Of a stretch of DNA of 64,000 nucleotides, positions 1-10,852 are shown piece by piece. A model generated the notes under the pieces. That model had not been told where the DNA came from and ran no database searches. It saw only the letters and a list, made by a program, of their open reading frames with translations. Position 1 is the stretch's first letter, and every line of letters begins with the position of its first letter. A program made the position numbers and the translations under genes. The DNA comes from Paraescarpia echinospica (lineage: Eukaryota; Annelida; Polychaeta; Sabellida; Siboglinidae): NCBI GenBank assembly GCA_020002185.1, contig CM034542.1:54405858-54469857 (forward strand), given 5' to 3'.

Positions 1-629
1 TCAAAACACACACATGCACATGTCATTAATGTATTATTAAGGTACCAAAAGAGTGTTTTCATTCTTCCATGATACATGTAACTGTAGGTATTAGACCTGC
101 ATCACACGTATAATGATACATATGGCACTAATAGTAATATGTTATATTGAATTAAATATTTGTGCAAGTTTTTATATTCAGAAATATGATTATGATGGAA
201 ATATGTGTATTTGAGATTTTGTACAAGTTTTTTTAAATTACAAATTAAACAGTGGTAATGATTGCTTGGGTCAAAGCATGCCCAGTCTGTACTGTTACGT
301 AAAAGGGTAGTACCTGGTAGGTCACTTACAATTTGTGTGTGATGAAACATTTGAGAAGTATTTGATACTTGTGTTACATATGCATTTGCTTTATGCCTCG
401 TAAATGTTTTGTAGCAACACTTTCTATCCCAAATCCACTGTTTTTAATCAGAAGTTGGTTATTTTTAAAAGAAATATAATAATGTACCATAATTTACCAT
501 CTTTGAATATGTACAGATTCATAATTAAGACAGTCAAACAAGTCACAATACTCTGCGAATATACACTGATATGCATAGATACCAAATATATACAAATATT
601 AACAAGCATGGAAGGGTTTTTATTGAGAG
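1..629. other. AT-rich noncoding stretch, nothing recognised
   Basis: Short open frames occur on both strands but none resembles a known family or has supporting splice or repeat structure. It borders the 3' end of the Harbinger relic and may hold its noncoding tail; I could not find a matching terminal repeat. Confidence 0.5.
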
Positions 630-1435
630 TTACTTGTTATTTGTGTTATAGGACTGGTTTATGACGTACGCAGCACAGGATTGTGTTCGCAGAAGGTTGT
701 GGAGGACGCATCCAGCTAGAACGACTTGTTCCGCAACTTCTGGCGCCAGCTGTATCGTGGTCAAGAACACTTGGAACCTGTGGAATAGAATCCCGAACGC
801 GTTCTCTATTATGCGTCGACCACGACATAGGCGGTAATTGTAGATCCGCTGCTCTTGGTCCAGGTTCTGTTGCGGATATGGCGTCATGAGGTCTGGTCTT
901 AAAGGAAACGCGTCATCGCCGATGAAGTAGAATGGGGTATCGGTGTCAGTCCCATTTAGTTTGGTAGCTGCCGGCAGGTTCAGACGCCCATCTTATAAGG
1001 CCGGGAAGAGACTGGATTAACTGAAGACGCTAAATAACACCCTTGTGCATTTGCATCGATGTTTATGTAGTGTGACAACTTACACGCATCTTCAGCAATG
1101 AATAAACGAGTCATAAAGCATAGTACTGTATAGGTAGATACAATAAACTGTAGCGTTGTCAAATGCTCGAGAAATGATGCAGGTTCAGTTCTCCTATAGT
1201 CCGCTAGGGGTACACTCCACCAGACGCCTCCATCCGAAACCCTACCGTTTGCACCAACATCTGCGCGCGTGAATCTGTAATCAGCATCTGCAACGACCAA
1301 GAGCACGACAGAGAAAGAGCCTTTAAGAGTAATTAAAGTATATTGACCCTGTTTCGATGGGACACTTGATCGTGATGTGTTTCCCGTCTATTGCGCCCAG
1401 GCAGGGGGAACATTCCATCGGCGATTGAAGCTTGC
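630..1435 (-). pseudogene. PIF/Harbinger DDE transposase relic (HARBI1-like)
   Basis: The minus strand carries the DDE domain of a Harbinger-type nuclease in several frames. In gene order I see LGAIDGKHITIKCP (first catalytic Asp, about 1400-1360), LLVVADADYRF then VGANGRVSDGGVW (1306-1220), FYFIGDDAFPL (second Asp, about 920-890), and YRLCRGRRIIENAFGILFHRF (Glu in ENAFG, about 830-770), ending in VLHNLLRTQ before a stop at 630. These blocks and their order are diagnostic of the family. A frameshift near 1325 separates the first two blocks. About 170 bp of unrelated sequence (1010-1180) lies between blocks two and three and could be an intron or an insertion. The partner Myb/SANT protein of active Harbinger elements was not identified. 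All three catalytic acids remain, but the reading frame is broken, so this is a dead copy. Confidence 0.9.
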
Positions 1436-1586
1436 TGCGATTACTACCCACTCTTCTAAAGTAGAGGGCATCTAAATCAATTAATTATTGATAATATTAA
1501 TAGCAGTTATAAATACAAAATAACAAATTACACATTAAACAGTGATTTCTTTAATTACCTTTTTTCCGTTTATTTAGGCAGACGAC

Positions 1587-1709
1587 ATGGTTCAGGGCAG
1601 CGATCAAGATGATGAAATGGAACCGAACCCAAGTAGAGAAGATCATGAGAGCTTAGGTGATGGTGAACAAGACAACGAGCTAGTTATGACAGTTGATCCG
1701 TACTTGTAG
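1587..1709 (+). other. Short acidic open frame, possible terminal exon
   Basis: A 40-residue acidic frame beginning MVQGSDQDDEMEPNPSRED and ending in TAG at 1707-1709. It follows a pyrimidine-rich tract and a CAG (about 1561-1581) that could be a 3' splice site. Its stop lies just inside the left arm of the nested palindrome. It might be the tail of a transposon accessory protein or of an unrelated gene, or chance; I do not recognise it. Confidence 0.2.
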
Positions 1710-2334
1710 ACTATTTTCGCGAATCGCAATCGAGTTATACATCTATTGCGACAAATATGACATTATATAGATGTTGGGTGTGTGCTTATGATCACGTGTC
1801 CGTGGTTAGCCTCACAGACTAAAGACTAGTACACTTTACAACATATCAAAGTTAGCACGCACACGTGACACTAATGTCACCCACAAATATTGTTGTTAAT
1901 ACAGTAGCGGACAGAGAACATCTGGTACGGACGTCAAAGTAAACCCAGCTAACTTGGCTTACTTTGAAATCCGTGCATATAAATACAGTAGCGGACAGAG
2001 AACATCTGGCACAGACGTCAAAGTAAACCCAGCTAGCTGGGCTTACTCTGAAGTCCGTGCGTATAAAATATATATGAATTTATTAACTTTGCATTTCCAT
2101 GCGTATAAAATATAGTAGCGAAAAATTATTGTACTCTTCATATGAAAAATATTTGTGGATGACATTAGTGTCACGTGTGCGTGCTAACTTCGATATGTTG
2201 TAAAGTGTACTAGTCTTTAGTCTGTGAGGCTAACCACGGACACGTGATCATAAGCACATACCCAAAATCTATATAATGTCATATTTGTCACAATATATCT
2301 CGATTGCGATTCACGAACATAGTCTACAAGTACG
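1699..2334. repeat. Nested inverted repeat (fold-back element)
   Basis: Arms 1699-1891 and about 2149-2334 are near-exact reverse complements of about 190 bp, beginning CGTACTTGTAGACTAT and its complement. The 257-bp centre holds two 83-bp direct repeats (from 1899 and 1982), each containing an imperfect palindrome of about 52 bp (1925-1976 and 2009-2060, centre AGCTAGCT in the second). The right arm ends exactly one base before the first ATG of the Merlin relic. No clear target-site duplication was found. It could be a fold-back or MITE element, or part of the Merlin element. Confidence 0.85.
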
Positions 2335-3154
2335 ATGGCCGGTCGACCAGCTAACACGACGAACACTGTGGCTCGTCACTCCATTCTGACGGTGCAGCAG
2401 ATGTCAGCAGAGGAATTAGGGCCAGTCCAGTTAGCATTCTTCTTACAAGACGACGTGAAGATGCAGCTGGAATGGTTGGCAAGACGACTCCTAAGTACTG
2501 CGAAACTACTACATGTGCACTCGATGCGGGGTTGCGTGCACTCTTATTGCACAGAGAGATTCCATCGACGGTTTCCGCTGGAAATGCTCTCTGTACGGTG
2601 AGCGTATGGGAGCCTGTTGCACAGCATCGGAGATTGCCATGACAGACGTGATGTGGCATTTGAACCTGTGTAGCCACACTGTCATTGACTGGCTAAATTT
2701 CGTACGTGACATCTGTGCTGTCGACGTCGGGAACCACCCGCAACTATTTGGTGGTTTCGACAACAATGGTAGCCCCATTGTTGTCGAACTAGACGAGAGT
2801 TACTTCTACCACCGCAAGTATCACCGCGGCAGGGTTAATGATGGAGAATGGGTGTTGGGGGCCGTGGATGGATGGGCGGCGTACCACAATCTCAACCAGC
2901 TGAACGGTGGCGTGTACCTACACGATGTTGTGATCCACGAACATAACTTCGTGGACCCGCTTTCTCCAGATGTCCACACGCAAAATATTGAAAACTTATG
3001 GATGCGAGCAAAGAGAAAGCTAAGAAGGCAGTTCGGCACAGCTCGACCATTTTTCGGCACATACCTACAAGAATACCTGTGGTTACAGCGGCACAGGAAC
3101 CGTCGAACGCGTCTGTCGGCACTACTTGTGTGCATTCGCGACCAGTACCCATGA
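2335..3154 (+). pseudogene. Merlin-type (IS1016/ISXO2-like) DNA transposase relic
   Basis: The N-terminal part reads from ATG at 2335 through QLEWLARRLLS. A frameshift near 2505 moves into the frame MCTRCGVACTL, whose C-x2-C and later WKC fit the N-terminal zinc-binding region of this family. VVELDESYFYHRKYHRGR (about 2783-2836) is the first catalytic Asp block. FVDPLSPDVHTQNIENLWMR (about 2950-3008) is the conserved C-terminal block with the catalytic Glu region, and RRQFG and LQEYLW follow as usual. The frame stops at TGA 3152-3154. Between EWVLGAV and DGWAAY the family normally has about 40-60 residues including a long beta-rich stretch; here the two are joined directly in frame, so an internal deletion has brought the second Asp next to the first block. 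With the frameshift this makes the copy inactive. Confidence 0.85.
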
Positions 3155-3889
3155 CAGCTGCACCCGAAGAAGAAACAAACCGGCTCTTTTCACAGCCAAA
3201 CAAAACGGTACTTTTCAGAGCCAACCACCATTTCACAAAAGAGTTTGCCACATTGCTAAATTGCGTGTTAATAATGCAGAACATTTTGCCACTTTGTAAT
3301 CATACACAATGATTACAGCTCTCTGTAGTCGTACATAATGATTACAGATCCAATTAAATACAGTAAATTATTTATTTTTAAATGTTTTTAAGTTGAAATG
3401 TTATTTCTGAAGAAATTACATGTTTTTTTCGGTAATGTCTAAAAATTAAATCACCGTAACTTAGTCTGTTTCATGACACTGTTGTCGAGATAATTAGCAG
3501 TGAAATGGTCTTTTAGCTGTACATTTTTCGCGTTTTTAACATTAAAATACCGATTTATATATTTGTTATCTATAAATTCAACATTTCAATGAGATTTCAG
3601 AATACGTACGTAAAACAGAACTAGATATGCGTTAGTGGCATCACTTTTCCGGTTGTGATGGCACCGCGACACGTTTGGAGTACATTTCGGATGACCGCCA
3701 TATCAACAAAAAACACGCACCAGTCAAACAGTGCTGTTTTGTTGCATAAAAGTCCCCCAAAGACAATAAATTTAACAAATACAGTTAGGTTTTGTGTCTA
3801 CAATGATGGGGAATGATGAAACGAATACGGCAGCGTAGAACAAATTTGGTAAAAAGATCGTTTAATAGTGTTAATAATAAAGACCAAGA
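3155..3889. other. Noncoding, probably Merlin 3' flank plus unique sequence
   Basis: No coding similarity seen. A short motif (ATAATGATTACAG and variants) recurs at 3308-3352. The end of the Merlin element is not recognisable. Confidence 0.4.
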
Positions 3890-5141
3890 AGACGCAGGAC
3901 ATAAGTGATAAGAACACATTTATTAAAATCCCTTCTTTGCTGTAGTGATAACCAGCCTAGTGTTTTAAACATAGTGTTTCTACTTTGTCTAGGACTAGAC
4001 CCAGATATGAGTCTAGCAGCTCTGGTCTGTAGTTTCTGTAATCTACTTTTGGTTGATGCTGAGGCTGAATCATAGTAGATTAATCGAAGTGTGGTTGAAC
4101 TATTGCGTTATATAATTGCCTGAGAATGTCAATTGATACTATTTTACGAAGAGATCTTAGGATTCCTATTTTGGATGAAACTTTAGGAATCATGCTGTTA
4201 ATGTGGTCGTCCCATTTTAGGTTTGAGTTGATATACATATCAAGGAGGTACTTGGATACCGATACATGTTTAAATGGTTCATTGTTGATATGAATTCTAA
4301 CATCAGCCATCTTGGCAATGGACTGATGAGTGCCAATTAGCATAAATTGACATTTCTGTACATTAATACTAAGTTTGTTAATATCAAAATACTGTTTGGC
4401 TTTGCATAAATCACTGTTGATATTGGATTCTAATTAAGCTGAACACCCTGGTTTTGCCGCTGAATCAATTTCAGTGTCGTCTGCAAACATGTTTATATTA
4501 CAGGATTCGGTGACTGTGGGCAGATCATTTAGGTATAGCAGAAACAACAGGGGGCCCAAGATTGACCCTTGGGGCACCCCAATATTGATAGGCAAAGGAT
4601 CAGACAGATGGCCATCCACCGAAACTGACTGTGATCTACCAGTGAGGTAGCTCGAGAACCACTTATGTTCAGTGTGTGTAACCCCAAATCTTTTAAGTTT
4701 GGCCAGCAGAATATCAGTGTCCACAGTGTCAAAGGCCTTGCGGAGATCAATGAACACTACTCCCGTTACAAATCTTTTATCGATGTTTTTAACCATCGAT
4801 TTGTAACATTTAGCAGTGACGTTACAGTGGAGTGCAATCTTCTGAAACCTGATTGGGCATTCGTGAGAAGTTTATGCTCTTCCAAATAATTTGTAAAAGA
4901 ACAATGAACAAAACATTCAAGTAGTTTAGAAAAAATGGGCAGAATTGAGATTGTTAGTTTCCATTAATGGACCTGATTTGTAAAGTGGGAGCACCTTTGT
5001 ACATTTCCATTCTGTGATAAACTTGCCAGATGTCAGAGAGAGATTTAGAATGAAAGTGAGTGGTTGTGATATGACTGGTGCTGCTACACGTAGTAGTCTG
5101 CCAGGCAGTCTGTCCAGACCAACAGATTTATTTTCGGGCAC
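3890..5141 (-). pseudogene. LINE reverse transcriptase domain, broken by one stop and frameshifts
   Basis: Three blocks are readable. 5141-4926 has PENKSVGLDRLPGRLLR and WKCTKVLPLYKSG. 4796-4437 has motif A VVFIDLRKAFDTVD, motif B IGVPQGSILGPLLFLLYLND and motif C NMFADDTEID with the catalytic DD intact. A single in-frame TAA at 4434-4436 then interrupts; the same frame continues through 4343-4080 (LKWDDHINSM, LRQLYNAIVQPHFD). A frameshift near 4083 leads into SRLQKLQTRAARLISG, which runs to about 3890. The polymerase core is well preserved, so this is a fairly young but dead copy. Confidence 0.88.
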
Positions 5142-5525
5142 ATTCCTTAATTGTTGTTCAATAAAATAAGGTGTGACAGTAGGGAAAGTAAAAGCAGGTA
5201 TTTCGGGTGATTTAGCTGGAGTGAATTAAGCAGCTGGTGAAAGCCTGCTTGCCAATTCTTGACCAATGGGTGTAAAATACTTGTTGAATGCATTGGCCTT
5301 ACATTTGGGATCAGTAATTATTTGACCTTCAACAAGTACAGTAGACCTTTGGGGCTGGACTTGGAGTTTCCTGGCAGGAATTCTTTTAGGCATTTCCACA
5401 TTAATTTTGGTGTCTACTTATTTTCCAGGATTAGACCAGTGTAGTAGTCCCGCTTTGCAGTCTTGAGAGAATTTGAAACAACATTCCTGAAGTGCCTATA
5501 CATTTGCCAAAATATTTATAATCCT

Positions 5526-6623
5526 CTAGAATGTTTTTTTTCTTTCTAAATAATGTTTAGTTTTAATATCATCTTTAATTTCTTCAGTTAACCACGGAAG
5601 AAATGATTTCCTGACTCGTCTAGTAACAAATGGGCAGAGTTTGTCACATACATGCGTAAAGAGATCCTTAAATCTCTTGTAAGCCTCATCCGCGTCCTCA
5701 AACTGCTCAACAGAACTCCAGTCACACATGTCTAATTCACTACAAAAGTGGTTTTCATCAAAGTTTTTGAAATTTCTCATTTCCACTGTTCTATGAGTCT
5801 GTATAGGTGCGTGGGACTTATAAGAGGTGACACAGTAGACAAGATAGTGGTCTGCAATTCCACCAGATATGACCTCATGCTTCACTATCTTATCAGGCTC
5901 AGTAGTCATAATCACATCAATCAAGGTACCTCTTGTGGATGTTATTCTGGTGGGTTTATTAACAAGCTGAGTTAATTGATGTGACATACATGTGTGTACA
6001 AAGTGCTTAGTGTTATTTTCTAAAAGTTGTTTTAATACATCACAGTTAAGATCACCATTGATGATAAACTCCAACTTAGTATAACTAAAGTTATTTAGTA
6101 GCTGATCCATTTTATCAAACCAGTTAATCTTTTCATTTGGAGGTCTGTATATGCTTGCAATGATAATCTTATGTTTGTTTTTGAATGTGACTATTCCACA
6201 AATGCCTTCCAGATCTTGTGGTATCAAATCTGGTTTTTCTTCAAAGTTTACGTTGTCTCTAAAGAGCACAGCCTCCTCCTGGCTTTTTACCCAATTTCTT
6301 CCTATCAGCTCGGAATAATTCATATCCATCAATGTCAAACTTGCTAGAGGGCATACCATTTGTAGTTTTGTTTCAATAATGCTAATAATGTCGAAAGGCT
6401 TTCGTTGAAAAAGATGTCTCATTTCATCTATCCGTCCCTCAACATCAATACCGTTTACATTAATATGAGCAACAAATAGACCAGCGACAGTAGGAGGGTC
6501 GAGTATTGTTTGTATATATCCACACACGTCAATATTTGAGATTCTATCGCCACCACTAAATACATCACATTCAATGTTATTTATGTCATTGTTGTTATTT
6601 TCTTCCCATCCACCCTTGGACAC
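5526..6623 (-). pseudogene. LINE APE endonuclease domain
   Basis: A 365-residue frame with the endonuclease motifs in order: HINVNGI (Asn block), IIETKL (catalytic Glu), ASIYRPPNE, FIINGDLNCD (Asp/Asn block), GTLIDVIMT, and IADHYLVYC (the SDH motif as ADH). The region then enters the linker to RT (CPFVTRRVRKSFLPWLTEEI). The domain looks almost complete. A stop at the low-coordinate end and more stops between 5525 and 5142 break the link to the reverse transcriptase, so the full polyprotein cannot be read. It would act as the target-nicking enzyme in target-primed reverse transcription. Confidence 0.85.
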
Positions 6624-6985
6624 ATAAAGGGGATATCATATGTTTCAAATGCACAAAGTTCCTGTTGGTTAACAATAACACAGCCGGAGTGCAACCAAAC
6701 ATCACAGGTGTCACATTGTAGACCAAGTTGTGAGTCCACTGTCTTGCTGCAAGCATGGCAACCATTCTCTGTGGGTCCCGGGTTTAGCTGAATGTCTTCT
6801 GCTTTTAATATCTTATAGTCCAGGTAGGATGTGTGAGGTGTTTGCTCTAGGCGTGGGTTTGGGATTGCTGTTTCACCCCAAGTGGCGTCATTCGTCGGTG
6901 TGGCGATGTTTGTTGCTAGGGTGACTGGACGAGGGCTTGTGCAGGCAGAGCAGGGCGGTGAGGGGGGGGGGCCGCACGGCCCCAT
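6581..6985 (-). pseudogene. LINE N-terminal region: NPGP (2A-like) motif and PHD-like zinc finger
   Basis: The 134-residue frame has a Pro/Thr-rich start, then LKAEDIQLNPGP (about residues 66-77), then a cysteine/histidine series C-x2-C, CDTCDVWLHSGC, and a final C in the tract before the frame ends. The spacing suits a PHD-type finger, as found at the start of many CR1/L2-group LINEs. D-I-x-x-NPGP resembles the 2A ribosome-skipping consensus D-V/I-E-x-NPGP, with Gln where Glu is usual. The frame overlaps the endonuclease frame at 6623 and is offset by one base, so a frameshift probably split a single ancestral reading frame. Whether skipping ever occurred is inference. Confidence 0.75.
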
Positions 6986-7130
6986 CCACCCGACGATCGA
7001 TTTCGCATGGTTCGCCTTCGCAAGGTTCTACCAGTGCGGCCATTTGTTCGCTGTAGTGCACCCGCATGGAAAGTGCCAATACGGACTCTCCAGGTTTCTG
7101 TGGAGATACCCATTAAGGCGAGCGATTTGA

Positions 7131-8541
7131 GCGTAACCGTTTTGATTGGCGATTTCTGACCACTGATGTTAGTTCTATATACACACTAACATGGCAGTAT
7201 TTATTGCTAGCGGCACACGGGCATTGGTGTTGACAACAGCAACAATCTTTTATCAGATTTTGCGTCCAGCCTGCAAGTGAATTTTAGGGATTGTAATGGT
7301 TACGCTTGACCGCACACAGGTTGTGTTAATTTGTCCTGGGTAATGAAGATGCAATTAAGTCCACAGGTCAATTGGCATTGACATCTCCGGTCATTCATGA
7401 CGTGCAGGTAAAGACCTGACTGTTGAGTTCATGCAGGGCTGAATCACAGCTTGTTTCACACAAGGTTCACCCTGATATTAAAACTGATTAAATCATAAAA
7501 AGTCACTTCCACTTACTAAAATCACGAAGTCCGATAGAATCTTGGTGCTTTCATGGAGTTGTGTGCAAAAATGTAGAGCTGTATATCGGTGAAAACTTGT
7601 ATAATTTGCACTATTTTCACAGAGCAAGGCAATCGCAATGTCTTCTGCGACACGCACGTGTAATTAATGTTAACTCCACAATGCTAAGAATGTATTAGAA
7701 TGTATTTAAGTCCATGCGGAAAAAAATTGCGTAATAAGCAGGATCGGACAGCTGAAAATAAATATTATATTCAATTAAATAGTACATTTCACATTTTCAC
7801 AAGAATAACTAATTGAAATTATACACCATTTAAATAACTACACTTGTCAAGTCTCTAGACACTAGACTATAACTTATAAGCCAATGGCAATGCCAGAAGT
7901 GCACCATTCATTACGATATAGCACATTACAATGGTACAGACATATGCAAACGGTGGAATACCAACAGCTTGAAGAGGCAAAATGCCAAAAAAGTTGAAAG
8001 AGTTACATACCTGTAATTCTTTCATGAGGTTCTGGTATGCGCCCATTGCATGCCTACGCGATATCCAAGGGCGAACCCACAACTGTCTCTGTGACTGCCT
8101 GGGTTTTGTCGTCGTCGTCTAAAACGACGAATTGCTCTTCTCCTTCTCTGGAAAAACCCTGCCATTTTGTTTTTCACGTTTGCCCACATGAGCGCACGCA
8201 TCGACCCGTCTTGCCTCGAGACGTATTCCCGTCACCTCGGTGTGCGGGCACATCACCTCGGGACTCGCTCGAGACGTGGTCAAGACGCATCGAAAACATG
8301 TCTCAACCGTGTCTCGGGCGAGTTTCCTCGGTGTGCGGGCCGCTTTACGTAACCTCTATTACCAAGATACCCTACCACATATAAAGCTTCATATCGCTTG
8401 TCCGGACACCCCCGACCTCCCACCAAGCGAGACGTACTCTATGGATGGCCCCAAACACATAGAAATTGAAAAATCGGGAAAACATGTAGGGGCAGTGTTT
8501 TGAACTTAACAGTAGTGTTTTGAGGGTACGGTCAAAACACA
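7131..8541. other. Noncoding, nothing recognised
   Basis: Mostly AT-rich. A GC-richer block at about 8160-8350 has short open frames on the plus strand with recurrent CTCGAGACG and CTCGGTGTGCGGGC words, but no protein family is recognised. Confidence 0.4.
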
Positions 8542-8579
8542 ACGGTAGTGTTTTTAAAGTATGCTCAAAACACTACCGT
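8542..8579. repeat. Perfect 13-bp stem hairpin
   Basis: ACGGTAGTGTTTT (8542-8554) and its exact complement (8567-8579) enclose a 12-base loop. The word AGTGTTTTGA or its complement recurs several times between 8490 and 8592. No function can be inferred. Confidence 0.6.
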
Positions 8580-8625
8580 AGTGTTTTCAACTTACTACAC
8601 TGGCTTTACGTGAATATGACCACAT

Positions 8626-8995
8626 CAGAGCCTTAGCCAGAGACCCGTCTGCCAGTCTTCAAGACGGCAGATGACTGGCCAAGATGGGTATATACAACTG
8701 ATGAGACTGGTGGAATTTAGAGGGGGCCAGCTGGCCACTAGATTAAATAATAGTTCCAAGTGTAGGGGCACAAATTAATGAATACCATTGACACAACTGG
8801 TAATAAAACAAATCAAATGGATCAGTATTAATTAAATAAATGGCTCAAAAGACACTAGTTTGTCATTAAACTAAACTGGCCAATTATGGCTCTGACTGAT
8901 GTGAGTGGCTTCCACGCAAGCCGTTCCCGTGCTTAAATGACACACTAAATTGATTAATTTAAGACTGGCAAAACATATTTCTGGCTAAGGGCCTG
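8626..8995. mobile_element. hAT-type MITE with 8-bp target-site duplication
   Basis: A 370-bp noncoding element. The left end starts CAGAGCCTTAGCCAGAGA and the right end, read inward, starts CAGGCCCTTAGCCAGAAA; further in, both carry GCCAGTCTT. The flanks GACCACAT (8618-8625) and GCCCACAT (8996-9003) match at 7 of 8 bases. CAG ends with an 8-bp duplication are typical of hAT elements. A second, inverted copy is at 63680-63992. Confidence 0.88.
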
Positions 8996-9051
8996 GCCCA
9001 CATAATATACAAACGGCCATTCCACGTACACATCAACACCTGCAGCACCTA

Positions 9052-9082
9052 TATGGGCCAGTGTCTCAAAAAGTGTACAATT
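9052..9082 (+). repeat. Left terminal inverted repeat
   Basis: 31 bp pairing with 12974-13004, with two or three mismatches. The outermost bases TGGGCCA follow a TA. Confidence 0.8.
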
Positions 9083-9435
9083 GACAAAAATCGTGTCTTT
9101 TGTCTCTCACATCGTCAATTACAAAGTCAGCCTAACGAAATTTTCACCATATATTGATGTCATTATGTTCTTTCAGGACATGTAAGGTTTGACAGCCTTG
9201 TTAATTTTTTAAATGGCAGAAATTGGCCGTAAGTTGCCAAAAACGGCCAAAATGACGTGTCCAATTGAAGTTTCCAAAGTTTGAAGTAGTGCCATACAAA
9301 AACAGTGCTGTATTTATTTTTTTCTGAGTTCACTGGGCAAATGGAGTATGTATTGGGAATGTACAGTAAAAAAATCATGTTTAAAAAATTAAAACTAAAA
9401 AATGTACACTGCGTTTTCTATAATGACAAATTTTT

Positions 9436-9809
9436 GCGTGTCCAACGTCATCGGTTTACACGGGTCAATTACATTAATTTATTATTGTCGTTGTAGGATA
9501 CCTATACATGTATTCTTTTCCTACAAGTTAAGTAAATGAAATACCAAAAAATATGGGTCTAAACCTAAATTCGACGAAAATATAACACGTTCAAGTAAAA
9601 AAATATGGAGTGGCGTTTTAGCTGCGTGTCCAGCGTCATATCTTCAAAACAATAGGAAACGTACGCCGTTTTTTTTTTTCGTACATACTGGCAACCACCA
9701 TGCTATAACCCCAACAATGGCAATAGCAATATTCACAACATTTCTTGGTCAAATGAGGATAAAACCGATATTGGAGCGTGTCCAGCGTCACTGCGTGTCC
9801 ATCGTCATC
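9436..9809 (+). repeat. Left cluster of the GCGTGTCC-GCGTCA motif
   Basis: Four direct copies: 9436-9452 (with CAAC), 9623-9639 (consensus), 9776-9790 (consensus) and 9791-9809 (with CATC). A partial copy is at 9253-9262. Two copies in the opposite orientation follow at 10143-10158 and 10308-10321. Confidence 0.75.
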
Positions 9810-10660
9810 TGTGGGATTACCGAGAAAGACTGCTGAGAGCGCATTCTACTTTGATAGTAGGAACTACAGTGATCAGTGCATCCGTGGCGGTCGCCTCTAT
9901 GCTGGTGGGTATTTTTTTGTTTCCTACAATATAATATTTGATGAGTTGTGGTCCTATGTGTACGTTTTTCATATGAAATGGTGTAATAGAATAAGGCTAA
10001 TATGGTAAATTAATAAAAGTAACACCACTTATAGCGTTAGTATACTTGACAGATGTGTTCTAACAAACCAATGAACGATAATTTGATACGTTAATCTGCG
10101 GGAAAGTTAATATATGACAATCCAAATGTCTAAGCAACTTGATGACGCAGGACACGCCAATTTAACCAAATGTATATTTACCGGCTGTAGTTGACACTGA
10201 CATCCTAACTTTTAGTGTAGATGTGTCAAGTACATGTTGCTCTTCATATAAAAGAAAACATTTCACATACAATTTAGAAGAACACATTATTACAAACAAA
10301 CCATTCTGACGCTGGACACTTGCTGATTAATGATAAAAATCAACATATCTAAGAATAATTTCCGTTTAAATAATAGCTATTAATATACGTTTGATAATAA
10401 GACAGGTAGCAAAACAATATAATGCATTTGGGTGATATTAAAAGGTAATTTGAAGAATTATGGCCAGTGGACTTACTCACTCACGGCAGTAAGGCTGGAC
10501 ATGCAGCTGTGGGTGTGATCCTGCAACGCATATCGCTTACACACTACTGTATCCGTTATCTCACGTGATCTGCTCATCTCATTGAATTATTTTCAAAAGC
10601 ATTTATGCGTTTCACAAAAACAAAATACTGAATAATTAATATTGGGTTCTACATATTTTA

Positions 10661-10852
10661 GAATACCCTGTCAACCAAAGTGGCATTATTGTGGCAAGCC
10701 ATGACACGCAAATGTATTGTGCTAAGATCTCGCACCGTTACCGAGATAGAAATATAGCACAAGACCCCCACTTCTTGGCCCATCGTTCCGCTCAGAACCG
10801 GACATATCATGTCTGCGCAAGATACCTCCCAGACCATAAGACCTATAAATGT
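10661..10852 (+). pseudogene. Exon-like fragment inside the TIR element, possibly THAP-related
   Basis: An open frame between a candidate acceptor (ATATTTTAG near 10660) and a good donor (GTAAGT at 10852-10857). It encodes a stretch with HRYRDRNIAQDPHF and then NRTYHVCARYLPDHKTYKC. The order of a VCARHF-like word followed by a KTY word is reminiscent of the end of THAP zinc-finger domains, but the N-terminal C-x-C half is not seen, so this is only a suggestion. A candidate next exon begins after CTGCAG near 11008 and continues in phase as ATPTVEVRKSKRLDPS before a stop. Confidence 0.4.

Larger units (their letters stand above)
3890..7113 (-). mobile_element. CR1/L2-like non-LTR retrotransposon, 3'-truncated
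   Basis: One LINE copy on the minus strand: a GC-rich 5' part with an N-terminal PHD-like finger (6985-6581), an APE-type endonuclease (6623-5526), a linker with several stops (5525-5142) and a reverse transcriptase (5141 to about 3890). The 5' limit is uncertain, near 7113-7130 where the GC-rich stretch ends. The 3' end appears truncated: the C-terminal RT homology runs to about 3890 with no recognisable 3' UTR. Clade assignment rests on motif style and not on a tree. Confidence 0.85.

Noticed and set aside
404..664. 86-residue plus-strand frame near the left edge
   Set aside because: AT-rich composition and no similarity. Its end overlaps the tail of the antisense Harbinger relic.
8037..8384. 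115-residue frame in a GC-richer block
   Set aside because: No family match. Overlapping frames arise from the repeated CTCGAGACG and GTGTGCGGGC words.
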